Source: Nonomuraea longispora (lineage in GTDB: Bacteria; Actinomycetota; Actinomycetes; Streptosporangiales; Streptosporangiaceae). From it: DNA of 37,926 bases. Position numbers and translations under genes: made by a program. The notes under the pieces were generated by a model. It ran no database searches. It was not told where the DNA came from and worked only from the letters and a program-made list of their open reading frames with translations. The stretch spans positions 1 to 37,926 of the forward strand of contig NZ_SMJZ01000073.1 of NCBI RefSeq assembly GCF_004348345.1, written 5' to 3'. This document shows positions 8,816-17,707 of the stretch, one piece after another; positions within the stretch are counted from its first letter, which is position 1, and every line of letters begins with the position of its first letter.

Positions 8816-9763
8816 TCAGGAGGGGATGAACAGCCAGGACTTCGACGGTCCCGGCTCGTACGGCGCGTCCAGGCGCTTGGCCACCACTCCCGGCAGCTCC
8901 TGCTCGCGGGCCGCCTGCCGCACCGGGCCCGCCTCGCCCGGCCAGGACGGCGCGGTCTGCCAGTGGGGGCCGGCGAGGTCGAGCGCCTCCAGCGCGGCCC
9001 TGCGGTCCGTGTAGGGCTGGTCCACCAGGGACCGCCCGTCGTCGTAGAGGAGGTCGTAGAAGACGAGGATCTCGGCGCCTCCCAGGGTGACGAGCTCGCC
9101 GTCGAGCAGCGCCGTACGGCTGCCGAACGACTCCGCCAGCCCTCGCAGCCACGGGTGCTCGCGGGACGCAGTGGTGCGGCCGCCCTCGACGGGCACCAGC
9201 AGCCGCCGGCCTCCCCAGGCGAACTCGAAGGCGTAGGCGGAGGCGTCGCGCGGCGGCCTGGCGCGTTCGGCGGGCAGCATGGGCTCGACGTCGGGGAACG
9301 GGTCGCGGACCGGGGGATCCATGCGGTGGATCATCCAGTTCTTGCCCCGCGTACGGAACAACACGAACCGGCCGGAGGCCCGCGTGCCGTGCAGGACGAC
9401 CTTGACCTCGCGCTCCGACCACTTCTCGGTGTCGTACGTGCCGGTGTCCCAGATGGTCATGGTGCCGCCGCCGTACTCGCCCTTGGGGATCTCGCCGTGG
9501 AAGGTGAGGTATTCCAGCGGGTGGTCCTCGGTGTGCACGGCCAGGTGGTTGGTGGCGGGGTCGGCGGGCAGTCCCTTGGGCACGGCCCAGGAGACGAGCA
9601 CGCCGTCGCGTTCGAGCCGCAGGTCCCAGTGCAGCGACCGCGCGTGGTGCTCCTGGATGACGAACGCCCGGTCGTCTCCTGGGGCCGGGGGTTCGGCGGG
9701 GACGGGTTCAGGGGTGCGTCGGTCGTCGCGCTTGCTCCGGTATCGCGCAAGTTTGTCGGACAC
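8816..9763 (-). CDS. LigD-type 3'-phosphoesterase fused to a catalytically degenerate DNA ligase domain
   Basis: This is a 315-residue protein. Residues about 30-160 are a LigD phosphoesterase domain with H39, H45 and D47 (QEHHARSLHWD), the SWAVPKG loop and the HGEIPKGEYGGG motif. Residues about 175-315 resemble the ligase adenylation domain. Motif I, normally E-x-K-x-D-G, here reads EFAWGG, so the adenylated Lys is Ala182 and the Asp is Gly184. Motif III-like LLDGELV and motif IV-like GVVAKRLD remain. There is no OB domain and no polymerase domain. The GTG start has AGGAG 6 nt upstream. It follows the LacI gene by 9 bp on the same strand. 3'-end healing is plausible; ligation is not expected. 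Confidence 0.9.
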   Translation of the reverse strand: MSDKLARYRSKRDDRRTPEPVPAEPPAPGDDRAFVIQEHHARSLHWDLRLERDGVLVSWAVPKGLPADPATNHLAVHTEDHPLEYLTFHGEIPKGEYGGGTMTIWDTGTYDTEKWSEREVKVVLHGTRASGRFVLFRTRGKNWMIHRMDPPVRDPFPDVEPMLPAERARPPRDASAYAFEFAWGGRRLLVPVEGGRTTASREHPWLRGLAESFGSRTALLDGELVTLGGAEILVFYDLLYDDGRSLVDQPYTDRRAALEALDLAGPHWQTAPSWPGEAGPVRQAAREQELPGVVAKRLDAPYEPGPSKSWLFIPS

Positions 9764-9772
9764 ACCAGGCTC

Positions 9773-10789
9773 CTACCCGCCGGTGCTCTCTCTGATCATC
9801 AGCTCGTACGGCACCCGGATCTCGCGTGCCTCGGCCTGCGAGCCCTTGGCCATGCGGGCGGCCAGCTGATCGACGGCCTGGCGGGCGATCGCCTGCTTGT
9901 CGGGGGAGATCGTGGTGAGGGTGGGGGTGGCGTACCTGCCGTCCTCGATGTCGTCGAAGCCCGCCAGCGCCACGTCGCCGGGCACGTCGTGGCCGCGCTC
10001 CAGCAGCGTGCGCAGGGCGCCGAGGGCGAGCAGGTCGTTGAAGCAGAAGACCGCGTCCGGCGCCTGGCCACAGTCGAGCAGCCGGGCCATCGCGCGGGCG
10101 CCGTCGGCGCGGTGGTAGGTGTCGACGTGCTGCACGAGCCGGTCGTCGGCGGGCAGGCCGACCTCGGCCAGCGCCTCGAAATAGCCGGCCAGCCGCAGCC
10201 GTGACGTCTCCGCCGCGACGTCGTCCTGGGCGCCGATCGCCGCGATGCGCCGCCGGCCGGTCGCGGCCAGGTGGAGGGTGGCCTCCTTGGCCGCCGCCAC
10301 GTTGTCCACCACGACGTGGTCGGCAGGCCCGTCGTAGACGCGCTCGCCGAGCAGCACCATGGGTGTGTCGTCCATGCGGGCGGCCAGGTCCTCGGGCGTC
10401 AGCGCGAGCGGGCTGAAGATCAGTCCGTCGATCAGGTGGGCGCGGAACCCCTCGGCGACGAGTTGCTCGCGCTCGCGCGACGCGCCTGTCTGGTCGATCA
10501 GCACGGTCAGCCCGCGTTCCTCCGCCGCGCTCACCACGAGCCTGGCCAGCTCCGCGAAGTAAGGGATGTCCAGTTCGGGCACGGCCAGGGCGATGATCCC
10601 GGTGCGGCCCTGCCGCAGGTTCCTGGCCGACAGGTTGGGGCGGTAGTTGAGCTCCTTGATGGCCGCCTCGACCCGGCTCCTGGTGGCCGACGTGACGTGT
10701 ACGTAGCCGTTGACGACGTTCGAGACGGTCTTCACCGATACTCCGGCCAGCCTGGCCACGTCCTTGAGACCGACGCGCGGTTTCTCCAT
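9773..10789 (-). CDS. LacI-family transcriptional regulator
   Basis: This 338-residue repressor has an N-terminal HTH (KDVARLAGVSVKTVSNVVNG, about residues 8-27), a hinge region with PNLSARNLRQGRTG, and a periplasmic-binding-protein type 1 effector domain. The ATG has no clear Shine-Dalgarno. It is divergent from the GH51 gene, and the gap contains two CG-centred palindromes (10809-10828 and 10824-10837), the typical shape of LacI operators. It probably represses the arabinofuranosidase gene and itself; the effector is likely a sugar released by GH51. A LigD-like gene follows 9 bp downstream and may be co-transcribed. Confidence 0.94.
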   Translation of the reverse strand: MEKPRVGLKDVARLAGVSVKTVSNVVNGYVHVTSATRSRVEAAIKELNYRPNLSARNLRQGRTGIIALAVPELDIPYFAELARLVVSAAEERGLTVLIDQTGASREREQLVAEGFRAHLIDGLIFSPLALTPEDLAARMDDTPMVLLGERVYDGPADHVVVDNVAAAKEATLHLAATGRRRIAAIGAQDDVAAETSRLRLAGYFEALAEVGLPADDRLVQHVDTYHRADGARAMARLLDCGQAPDAVFCFNDLLALGALRTLLERGHDVPGDVALAGFDDIEDGRYATPTLTTISPDKQAIARQAVDQLAARMAKGSQAEAREIRVPYELMIRESTGG

Positions 10790-10808
10790 GACGGAAAGTG
10801 TAAAACCC

Positions 10809-10843
10809 TGTGTACAACGTTGAATACAACGATGTATAGATGA
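10809..10843 (+). promoter_or_regulatory. LacI-type double operator and GH51 promoter
   Basis: TGTGTACAAC/GTTGAATACA (10809-10828) matches its own reverse complement at 8 of 10 positions per half-site and has a central CG. ATACAACGATGTAT (10824-10837) is a second CG-centred palindrome with 6 of 7 matching. TGTACA (10811-10816) and TATAGA (10835-10840), 18 nt apart, form a plausible promoter that both palindromes overlap. CGATGTATAGATGA (10830-10843) also occurs at 1417-1430. Confidence 0.5.
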
Positions 10844-10872
10844 GCAGAGCCCTGACGAAGGAGGACGTGCCC

Positions 10873-12369
10873 ATGGATTCCGCCAAGCTCACCCTGGACC
10901 CGGCGTTCGAGGTCGGCCCGGTAGGGAAGCGACTGTTCGGCTCGTTCGTCGAGCACATGGGGCGGTGCGTGTACACGGGCGTGTTCGAGCCCGGACACCC
11001 GCGGGCGGGGGAGGACGGGCTGCGCCGCGACGTCATCGAGCTGACCAGGGAGATGGGCGTCACCACCGTGCGCTACCCGGGGGGCAACTTCGTCTCCAAC
11101 TACGAATGGGAGGACGGCGTCGGACCCGCGTCCGAGCGGCCCACGCGGCTCGACCTGGCCTGGAAGCAGATCGAGACGAACGCCTTCGGGCTCGACGAGT
11201 TCATGACCTGGCTGCGCGAGGTGGACGCCGAGCCGGTGATGGCCGTCAACCTGGGCACCAGGGGCGTCAAGGAGGCTCGCGACCTCGTCGAGTACGCCAA
11301 CTTCCCCGGCGGCACCCGCTGGTCCGACCTGCGGATCAAGCACGGCGTGCCGGAGCCGTACGGCATCAGGGTGTGGTGCCTGGGCAACGAGATGGACGGG
11401 CCCTGGCAGATCGGCGGCAAGACGGCCGACGAGTACGGCAGGCTCGCGTACGAGGCGGCCAAGGCCATGCGCCGGGTGGACCCCGGCCTGGAACTGATCG
11501 CCTGCGGCAGCTCCAACATGCGCATCCCGACGTTCGGCTCGTGGGAGGCCACGGTTCTGGAGCACTGCTACGACCAGGTCGACTACATCTCCGCGCACTC
11601 CTACTACGACCCGGTGGGAGGCGGCCGGGCCGACTTCCTGGCCTCGGCCGTGGAGATGGAGCAGCAGATCGAGGGCGTGATCGCCACGGCCGACCACGTG
11701 GCCGCCAAGCTCGGCAGCGGCAAGCGGCTCAAGGTCTCCTTCGACGAGTGGAACGTCTGGTCGCAGAGCCTGTTCGGCGGCGAGAACAGCCTGGACTGGG
11801 AGCACGCGCCGCGCATCATCGAGGAGGAGTACGACGTCGCCGGCGCGGCCGTCGTCGGCAGCCTGCTCATCACCCTGCTCAACCACGCCGACCGGGTCGG
11901 CATCGCCTGCCAGGCCCAGCTCGCCAACGTGATCGCCCCCATCCGCACCGAGCCGGGTGGCCCCGCCTGGCGGCAGACGATCTTCCACCCGTTCGCGCTC
12001 ACCGCCGCCCACGCCCGCGGGCGCATCCTGCGCGTGCAGGCCACGGCGCCCGCCATGCCGACCGAGCGCTACGGCGAGGTGCCCGTGCTGGCCACCGCGG
12101 CGACGCTGGACGACGACCGGCTGGCCGTCTTCGCGGTCAACCGCGGCGACCGGCCGCTGCCGGTGGAGATCGATCTGCGCGGCCTGCCGCGGGCGACGGA
12201 CCTCTCGCACGTCACGGTCGCCGACGACGACACCGGGGCGCGCAACACCGAGAGCGAGCCGCGCCGCGTGGAGCCTCGGGCCGCCGACGGAGCGAAGATC
12301 GACCGTGACCGGCTCACGGCGGTGCTGCCGCCGGTGTCCTTCAACCTGCTGAGGGCGCGGCTCTCCTAG
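10873..12369 (+). CDS. Alpha-L-arabinofuranosidase, GH51 family
   Basis: This is a 498-residue retaining glycoside hydrolase that removes terminal alpha-L-arabinofuranosyl units from arabinan, arabinoxylan or their oligosaccharides. The catalytic acid/base is E173 in WCLGNEMDG and the nucleophile is E292 in SFDEWNVW, with a (beta/alpha)8 barrel followed by the C-terminal beta-sandwich. The N-terminal stretch LFGSFVEHMGRCVY is characteristic. There is no signal peptide, so it should act on imported oligosaccharides in the cytoplasm. ATG at 10873 is chosen because GAAGGAGG lies at 10857-10864; an ATG at 10840 is in frame but falls at the promoter. It is convergent with the GntR gene. Confidence 0.95.
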   Translation: MDSAKLTLDPAFEVGPVGKRLFGSFVEHMGRCVYTGVFEPGHPRAGEDGLRRDVIELTREMGVTTVRYPGGNFVSNYEWEDGVGPASERPTRLDLAWKQIETNAFGLDEFMTWLREVDAEPVMAVNLGTRGVKEARDLVEYANFPGGTRWSDLRIKHGVPEPYGIRVWCLGNEMDGPWQIGGKTADEYGRLAYEAAKAMRRVDPGLELIACGSSNMRIPTFGSWEATVLEHCYDQVDYISAHSYYDPVGGGRADFLASAVEMEQQIEGVIATADHVAAKLGSGKRLKVSFDEWNVWSQSLFGGENSLDWEHAPRIIEEEYDVAGAAVVGSLLITLLNHADRVGIACQAQLANVIAPIRTEPGGPAWRQTIFHPFALTAAHARGRILRVQATAPAMPTERYGEVPVLATAATLDDDRLAVFAVNRGDRPLPVEIDLRGLPRATDLSHVTVADDDTGARNTESEPRRVEPRAADGAKIDRDRLTAVLPPVSFNLLRARLS

Positions 12370-12392
12370 CGCTGGAGGGCCGTCCCTGGTGA

Positions 12393-13091
12393 TCAGCCGA
12401 GCTCCAGTGCCCGGCGCAGCCACGACTCGACCCCGGCCACGTGCACGGTGGCCCAGGAGCGGGCGACGTCGGGCCGGCGGGCGGCGATGGCCTCGTAGAT
12501 CGCGGTGTGCTGCTCCCTGGTCTTCTCCATCGCGCCCTCCTGGGTGAGGCCGCGCCAGATCCGCGCCCGAGTGGTCGGACCTGACAGGCTCTCGATGAAC
12601 GAGCAGAGCACGCTGTTGCCCGACCCCCGGGCGATGCGCTGGTGGAAGGTCAGGTCGTTGGCCACCAGTTCCTCGACCGTGGGCTCGGCAGGGAGCGCCT
12701 CGAGGATCTCGCGCAGCTCGGCGATGTCCTGGTCGGTCATCAGCTCGGTCGCCATCGCCGTGGCGGCGGGCTCAAGGATGCGGCGGACCTCGAAGAACTG
12801 CAGCACCGTGTCGTCGCGGTGCAGGTCGAGCACGAACGACATGGTGTCGAGCAGCAGGCGCGGCTCCAGGCTGGTGACGTAGGTGCCGTCGCCCTGGCGT
12901 ACGTCGAGCACGTTGATCAGCGACAGCGCGCGCACGGCCTCACGCAGCGAGTTGCGGGACAGTCCGAGCCGTTCGGCGAGGTCGGCCTCCTTGGGCAGCC
13001 GGTCGCCCGGCGCCAGCTCGCCGGAGACGATCATCTGCTTGATCTTGTCGATGGCCGCGTCGGTGACCGCCACGCTTTTCTCCCTGGACAT
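12393..13091 (-). CDS. GntR-family regulator, FadR/FCD subfamily
   Basis: This 232-residue regulator has a winged HTH at about residues 10-75 (DRLPKEADLAERLGLSRNSLREAVRAL and GDGTYVTS) and an all-helical FCD ligand domain (EVRRILEPAATAMA, NDLTFHQRIARGSGN). FCD regulators usually sense small carboxylates or sugar acids. The ATG lies inside the palindrome GACATCCGATGTC (13087-13099), and no ribosome binding site is visible, so leaderless or coupled translation is possible. It begins 7 bp after the MBL stop on the same strand. A 13-base identical site in front of the sugar operon at 1410 makes that operon the likely target, with autoregulation. Confidence 0.94.
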   Translation of the reverse strand: MSREKSVAVTDAAIDKIKQMIVSGELAPGDRLPKEADLAERLGLSRNSLREAVRALSLINVLDVRQGDGTYVTSLEPRLLLDTMSFVLDLHRDDTVLQFFEVRRILEPAATAMATELMTDQDIAELREILEALPAEPTVEELVANDLTFHQRIARGSGNSVLCSFIESLSGPTTRARIWRGLTQEGAMEKTREQHTAIYEAIAARRPDVARSWATVHVAGVESWLRRALELG

Positions 13092-13099
13092 CGGATGTC
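13087..13099. promoter_or_regulatory. GntR operator overlapping the gntR start codon
   Basis: GACATCGGATGTC is a near-perfect palindrome spanning the GntR initiation codon and touching the MBL stop codon. The minus-strand string AGACATCCGATGT is identical to 1410-1422 in front of the sugar operon. Confidence 0.6.
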
Positions 13100-14121
13100 T
13101 AGGAGTCTAGAGCCTGGAAGCGGACCGGCTCGACACCGGCGTGGCGGCGTACGTGGCCCTGCACCTCCAGGGTGCGCAGGTGGGCCGCGGCCTCTCCGGC
13201 GGCCATGCCTCTCAGCATGGGGGACAGCTCGTCCCATGGCCTGTTCCAGGTCATCATCGCGGCGACCTCCCAGATGGTCAGCGGCTCCGGCCGCTCGGCC
13301 AGGAGGGCGCGCAGCCGTTGGAGCTTGTCCTCGTGATGGTCGCGGATCTCGGCTGCCCGCGCGGCCACATTGGGAAATGTCCATTCATGTGCTGGCAGCG
13401 CGTCCAGCGGCCCGAACCCGGCCACCCGATCCAGGGATCGCAGGAAATCCCCGAGCGGATCGACGTCGTCTCGGTCGTAGGGATAGATGCCGACGTGCGG
13501 GGTGATGCCGGGAAGGACGTGGTCACCGGTGAAGAGCCGGTCGGCGTCCTCCAGGTGCAGGCAGATGTGGCCGGGCGTGTGGCCGGGCGTGTGCACGGCC
13601 CGCAGCCTGCGCCCCGGCAGGTCGACCAGGTCGCCGTCGCGCAACTCGCGATCGGGCTGCGCCGGCGGCGCGGCACGGCCGCCCGACGCCTCGCGCGCCT
13701 CGTCGGGATCGGCCCCCGCCCGCCTGAGCATGTCGGACCGGAACGTGTCCTGCGCGTCGCCCGCGTACCCGATCATGAGCCTGACCAGCGCCGCGTCGTC
13801 CTCGTGCATGGCGATCCAGGCGCCGGACGCCTCCCTGACCTGCCCGGCGAGCCCGGCGTGGTCGGGATGGAAATGGGTGACCACCACGCCGCGCACCGAG
13901 GCCACGTCCATGCCGAGCGTCGCCAGGCCGCCGCTGAGCGCCTCCCACGCCTCCGGATGGTTCCACCCGGCGTCGACCAGCACCGGTCCTTGGGGCGACT
14001 CGACGGCGTAGACGAGCGTGTAGCCGAGCGGGTTGCCGGGGATCGGCACCGGCACGCTCCACACCCCGCCGCCGAGGTCCTGAGGACGTTGCTCGGTGTA
14101 CGGCCTGCGTCTGGTCTTCAT
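13099..14121 (-). CDS. MBL-fold metallo-hydrolase
   Basis: This 340-residue metallo-beta-lactamase-fold hydrolase has the zinc motif THFHPDHAG near residue 80, a further GHTPGH motif, TGDHVLPG, and a C-terminal winged-helix-like extension (LTIWEVAAMMTW, HLRTLEVQGHV). This architecture is common in actinobacterial hydrolases acting on thioesters or lactones, but the substrate cannot be read from the sequence. It follows the FadA5-like thiolase by 44 bp and precedes gntR by 7 bp, so it may be a thioesterase-like accessory enzyme of the lipid pathway. Being a lactonase for the sugar pathway, with its GntR neighbour, is a second possibility. ATG at 14121 has GGGGG a few bases upstream. Confidence 0.88.
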   Translation of the reverse strand: MKTRRRPYTEQRPQDLGGGVWSVPVPIPGNPLGYTLVYAVESPQGPVLVDAGWNHPEAWEALSGGLATLGMDVASVRGVVVTHFHPDHAGLAGQVREASGAWIAMHEDDAALVRLMIGYAGDAQDTFRSDMLRRAGADPDEAREASGGRAAPPAQPDRELRDGDLVDLPGRRLRAVHTPGHTPGHICLHLEDADRLFTGDHVLPGITPHVGIYPYDRDDVDPLGDFLRSLDRVAGFGPLDALPAHEWTFPNVAARAAEIRDHHEDKLQRLRALLAERPEPLTIWEVAAMMTWNRPWDELSPMLRGMAAGEAAAHLRTLEVQGHVRRHAGVEPVRFQALDS

Positions 14122-14165
14122 GCGCCCCCGATCGTGGTGCCCTGCGTGAAAATCGTGCTGAGAAG

Positions 14166-16320
<2,155 letters not shown>

Positions 16321-16383
16321 ACCCCCTGTATAAACGTTGCCACTGACATAACGGCGACATCTTTACCGTCGCGCGGTCGATTC

Positions 16384-16413
16384 GCCGCCCGGTCCTGAAC
16401 AGGGGCGGGCGGC
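16384..16413 (-). terminator. Hairpin after the TetR gene
   Basis: GCCGCCCG (16384-16391) and CGGGCGGC (16406-16413) pair perfectly, and an inner CCT/AGG adds three pairs. It begins at the base after the TetR stop. There is no U-tract, which is common for actinobacterial terminators. Confidence 0.6.
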
Positions 16414-17064
16414 TCAGACGTCGGCGAGCAGCCTGGTGGCGGCGGTCTCGATGCGGCGCTGGATCTGGTCGTACGTCCGGCGCCCGCGGAGCATCTCCAG
16501 CAGCTCCTGCACCCACACGCTGGCCAGGGACCCCGCGAGGTCGAGCTGCTCCTCGGTGGCGTCCTCGATCGACAGGCCGTCGGCCGAGACGCGCAGCAGC
16601 AGGCCCGTCATCCGGTCGCCGAACGGCGTCTGCACCTCGGCCATGATGAGGGAACGGATGAGCGCGTCGGCCAGCTCGGGCTCGCGCATGAGCCCGCGGG
16701 TCGCACGCATCAGCACGTCGACCGCGCGGCTCGCCGGGGTGGCGGCGCCGGGCGGGCGGCGCTCGATGCTGCTCTCCAGCAGGTCGAGCTCCTCGCCGAC
16801 CACCGCCACGACAAGATCCATCTTGGACGGGAAGTAGCGGTAGAGCGTGCCGAGCGCCACGCCCGCGCGCTCGGCCACGGTGCGCATCTGCATCGCCTCG
16901 ACCCCGCCGCGCGAGGCCAGCGCCGCCGCGGCCTGGACGATGCGCTTGCGGCGCTGGTGCTGGCTGCGACTACGGACGCTGTGCCCGCCGGGGGCGGGGT
17001 GGCTGTCGATGACCCCCTCGATGTCGCCGGAGGGCTCGGCGGTCGTCGCGTGCGTGGTACGCAT
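16414..17064 (-). CDS. kstR: TetR-family repressor, KstR-like
   Basis: This 216-residue regulator has a Ser/Pro-rich leader of about 35 residues, then a TetR HTH (MRTVAERAGVALGTLYRYFPSK, about residues 61-82) and an all-helical ligand domain. The C-terminal region (ASVWVQELLEMLRGRR, RRIETAATRLL) lines up well with M. tuberculosis KstR, the cholesterol-catabolism repressor that responds to a steroid-CoA thioester. The ATG has no ribosome binding site; TAACGT seven bases upstream fits a TANNNT -10 of a leaderless mRNA. A KstR-like site lies over that box, implying autoregulation. It is divergent from the igr-like operon. It could be a KstR paralogue rather than the orthologue. Confidence 0.88.
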   Translation of the reverse strand: MRTTHATTAEPSGDIEGVIDSHPAPGGHSVRSRSQHQRRKRIVQAAAALASRGGVEAMQMRTVAERAGVALGTLYRYFPSKMDLVVAVVGEELDLLESSIERRPPGAATPASRAVDVLMRATRGLMREPELADALIRSLIMAEVQTPFGDRMTGLLLRVSADGLSIEDATEEQLDLAGSLASVWVQELLEMLRGRRTYDQIQRRIETAATRLLADV

Positions 17065-17078
17065 AAGAACACGTTATC
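17065..17078. promoter_or_regulatory. KstR-like operator at the TetR gene start
   Basis: AAGAACACGTTATC has the invariant core AACNNGTT but not the outer T and A. It overlaps TAACGT (17071-17076, minus strand), the likely -10 of the TetR gene. AGAACACGTT is shared with the P450 operator. Confidence 0.55.
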
Positions 17079-17187
17079 TGATTTCTCGATGACGCGGCTT
17101 GTTACTCGCGGGTCACAAACTTGCCGTATAGGTGCATGTCTACGGCGTTACAGGCGTATATCTCGACTTATCGGTATAGGTGGCTAC

Positions 17188-17216
17188 TGGACAGATATTA
17201 GAATCTGTTCTAGTTT
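17188..17216 (+). promoter_or_regulatory. Promoter of the igr-like operon with KstR-like operator in the spacer
   Basis: TGGACA (17188-17193) and TAGTTT (17211-17216) are 17 nt apart. TAGAATCTGTTCTA (17199-17212), a palindrome TAGAA-N4-TTCTA, fills the spacer and runs into the -10. It differs from TNNAACNNGTTNNA at one position. The ribosome binding site GGAGGAG follows at 17243-17249. The 9-base direct repeat GTATAGGTG occurs upstream at 17126 and 17174. Confidence 0.6.
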
Positions 17217-17251
17217 GCGATTCGTCTTACCTAGCGCCTGCTGGAGGAGCG

Positions 17252-17707
17252 ATGACCGCGGACACGCTCGCGTCCCTGCTTCTCGACCGGGCCGAGGACG
17301 ACCGGCCGGGGCTCATGTTCGAGGACACGACGTGGTCGTGGCGCGAGCACGTCGCCGCCTGCCGGGCGACCGGCGCGTGGTTGCCGGCGCAGGGCGCTGG
17401 AGCGCACGTCGGGGTGCTCTGCGACAACGTTCCCGAGCTGGTCTTTCTCGTGGGCGCGGCGGCGCTGGGCGGGCCCGTGGTGGTCGCGCCGAACCCGACC
17501 CGGGCGGTCGGCGAACCGGTCCGTGACGCCCGCGCCACCGACGTGAGCCTCCTGCTCGCCGGCGACCCCTACGGGCCGGCCGCCCGTACGGTCGCCGAAG
17601 TCTGGCTCCGCACCCCCGGCGGGTTCCGGCTGCGGACGGACGCTGACGTCAAGGGGACAGAGGAGGAGTTCGTACGGCACGGCAGGCACCACCTCTTGGA
17701 GCGCTGA
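17252..17707 (+). CDS. Truncated FadD17-like acyl-CoA synthetase remnant
   Basis: This is a 151-residue open frame with a strong ribosome binding site (GGAGGAG) and a TGATG overlap to the next gene, so it is probably translated. Residues about 1-105 look like the N-terminus of a FadD17-type acyl-CoA ligase (FEDTTWSWREH, GVLCDNVPELVFLVGAAALGG, PNPTR). Residues about 115-151 (LRTPGGFRLRTDADV, EEEFVRHGRHHLLE) look like the extreme C-terminus of the same family. About 350 residues between, including the YTSGTTG-type ATP-binding motif and the hinge, are absent. It cannot be a functional ligase alone. It is either a decayed gene kept for translational coupling or a small protein of new use. Full-length fadD17 belongs to mycobacterial cholesterol genes. 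Confidence 0.75.
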   Translation: MTADTLASLLLDRAEDDRPGLMFEDTTWSWREHVAACRATGAWLPAQGAGAHVGVLCDNVPELVFLVGAAALGGPVVVAPNPTRAVGEPVRDARATDVSLLLAGDPYGPAARTVAEVWLRTPGGFRLRTDADVKGTEEEFVRHGRHHLLER

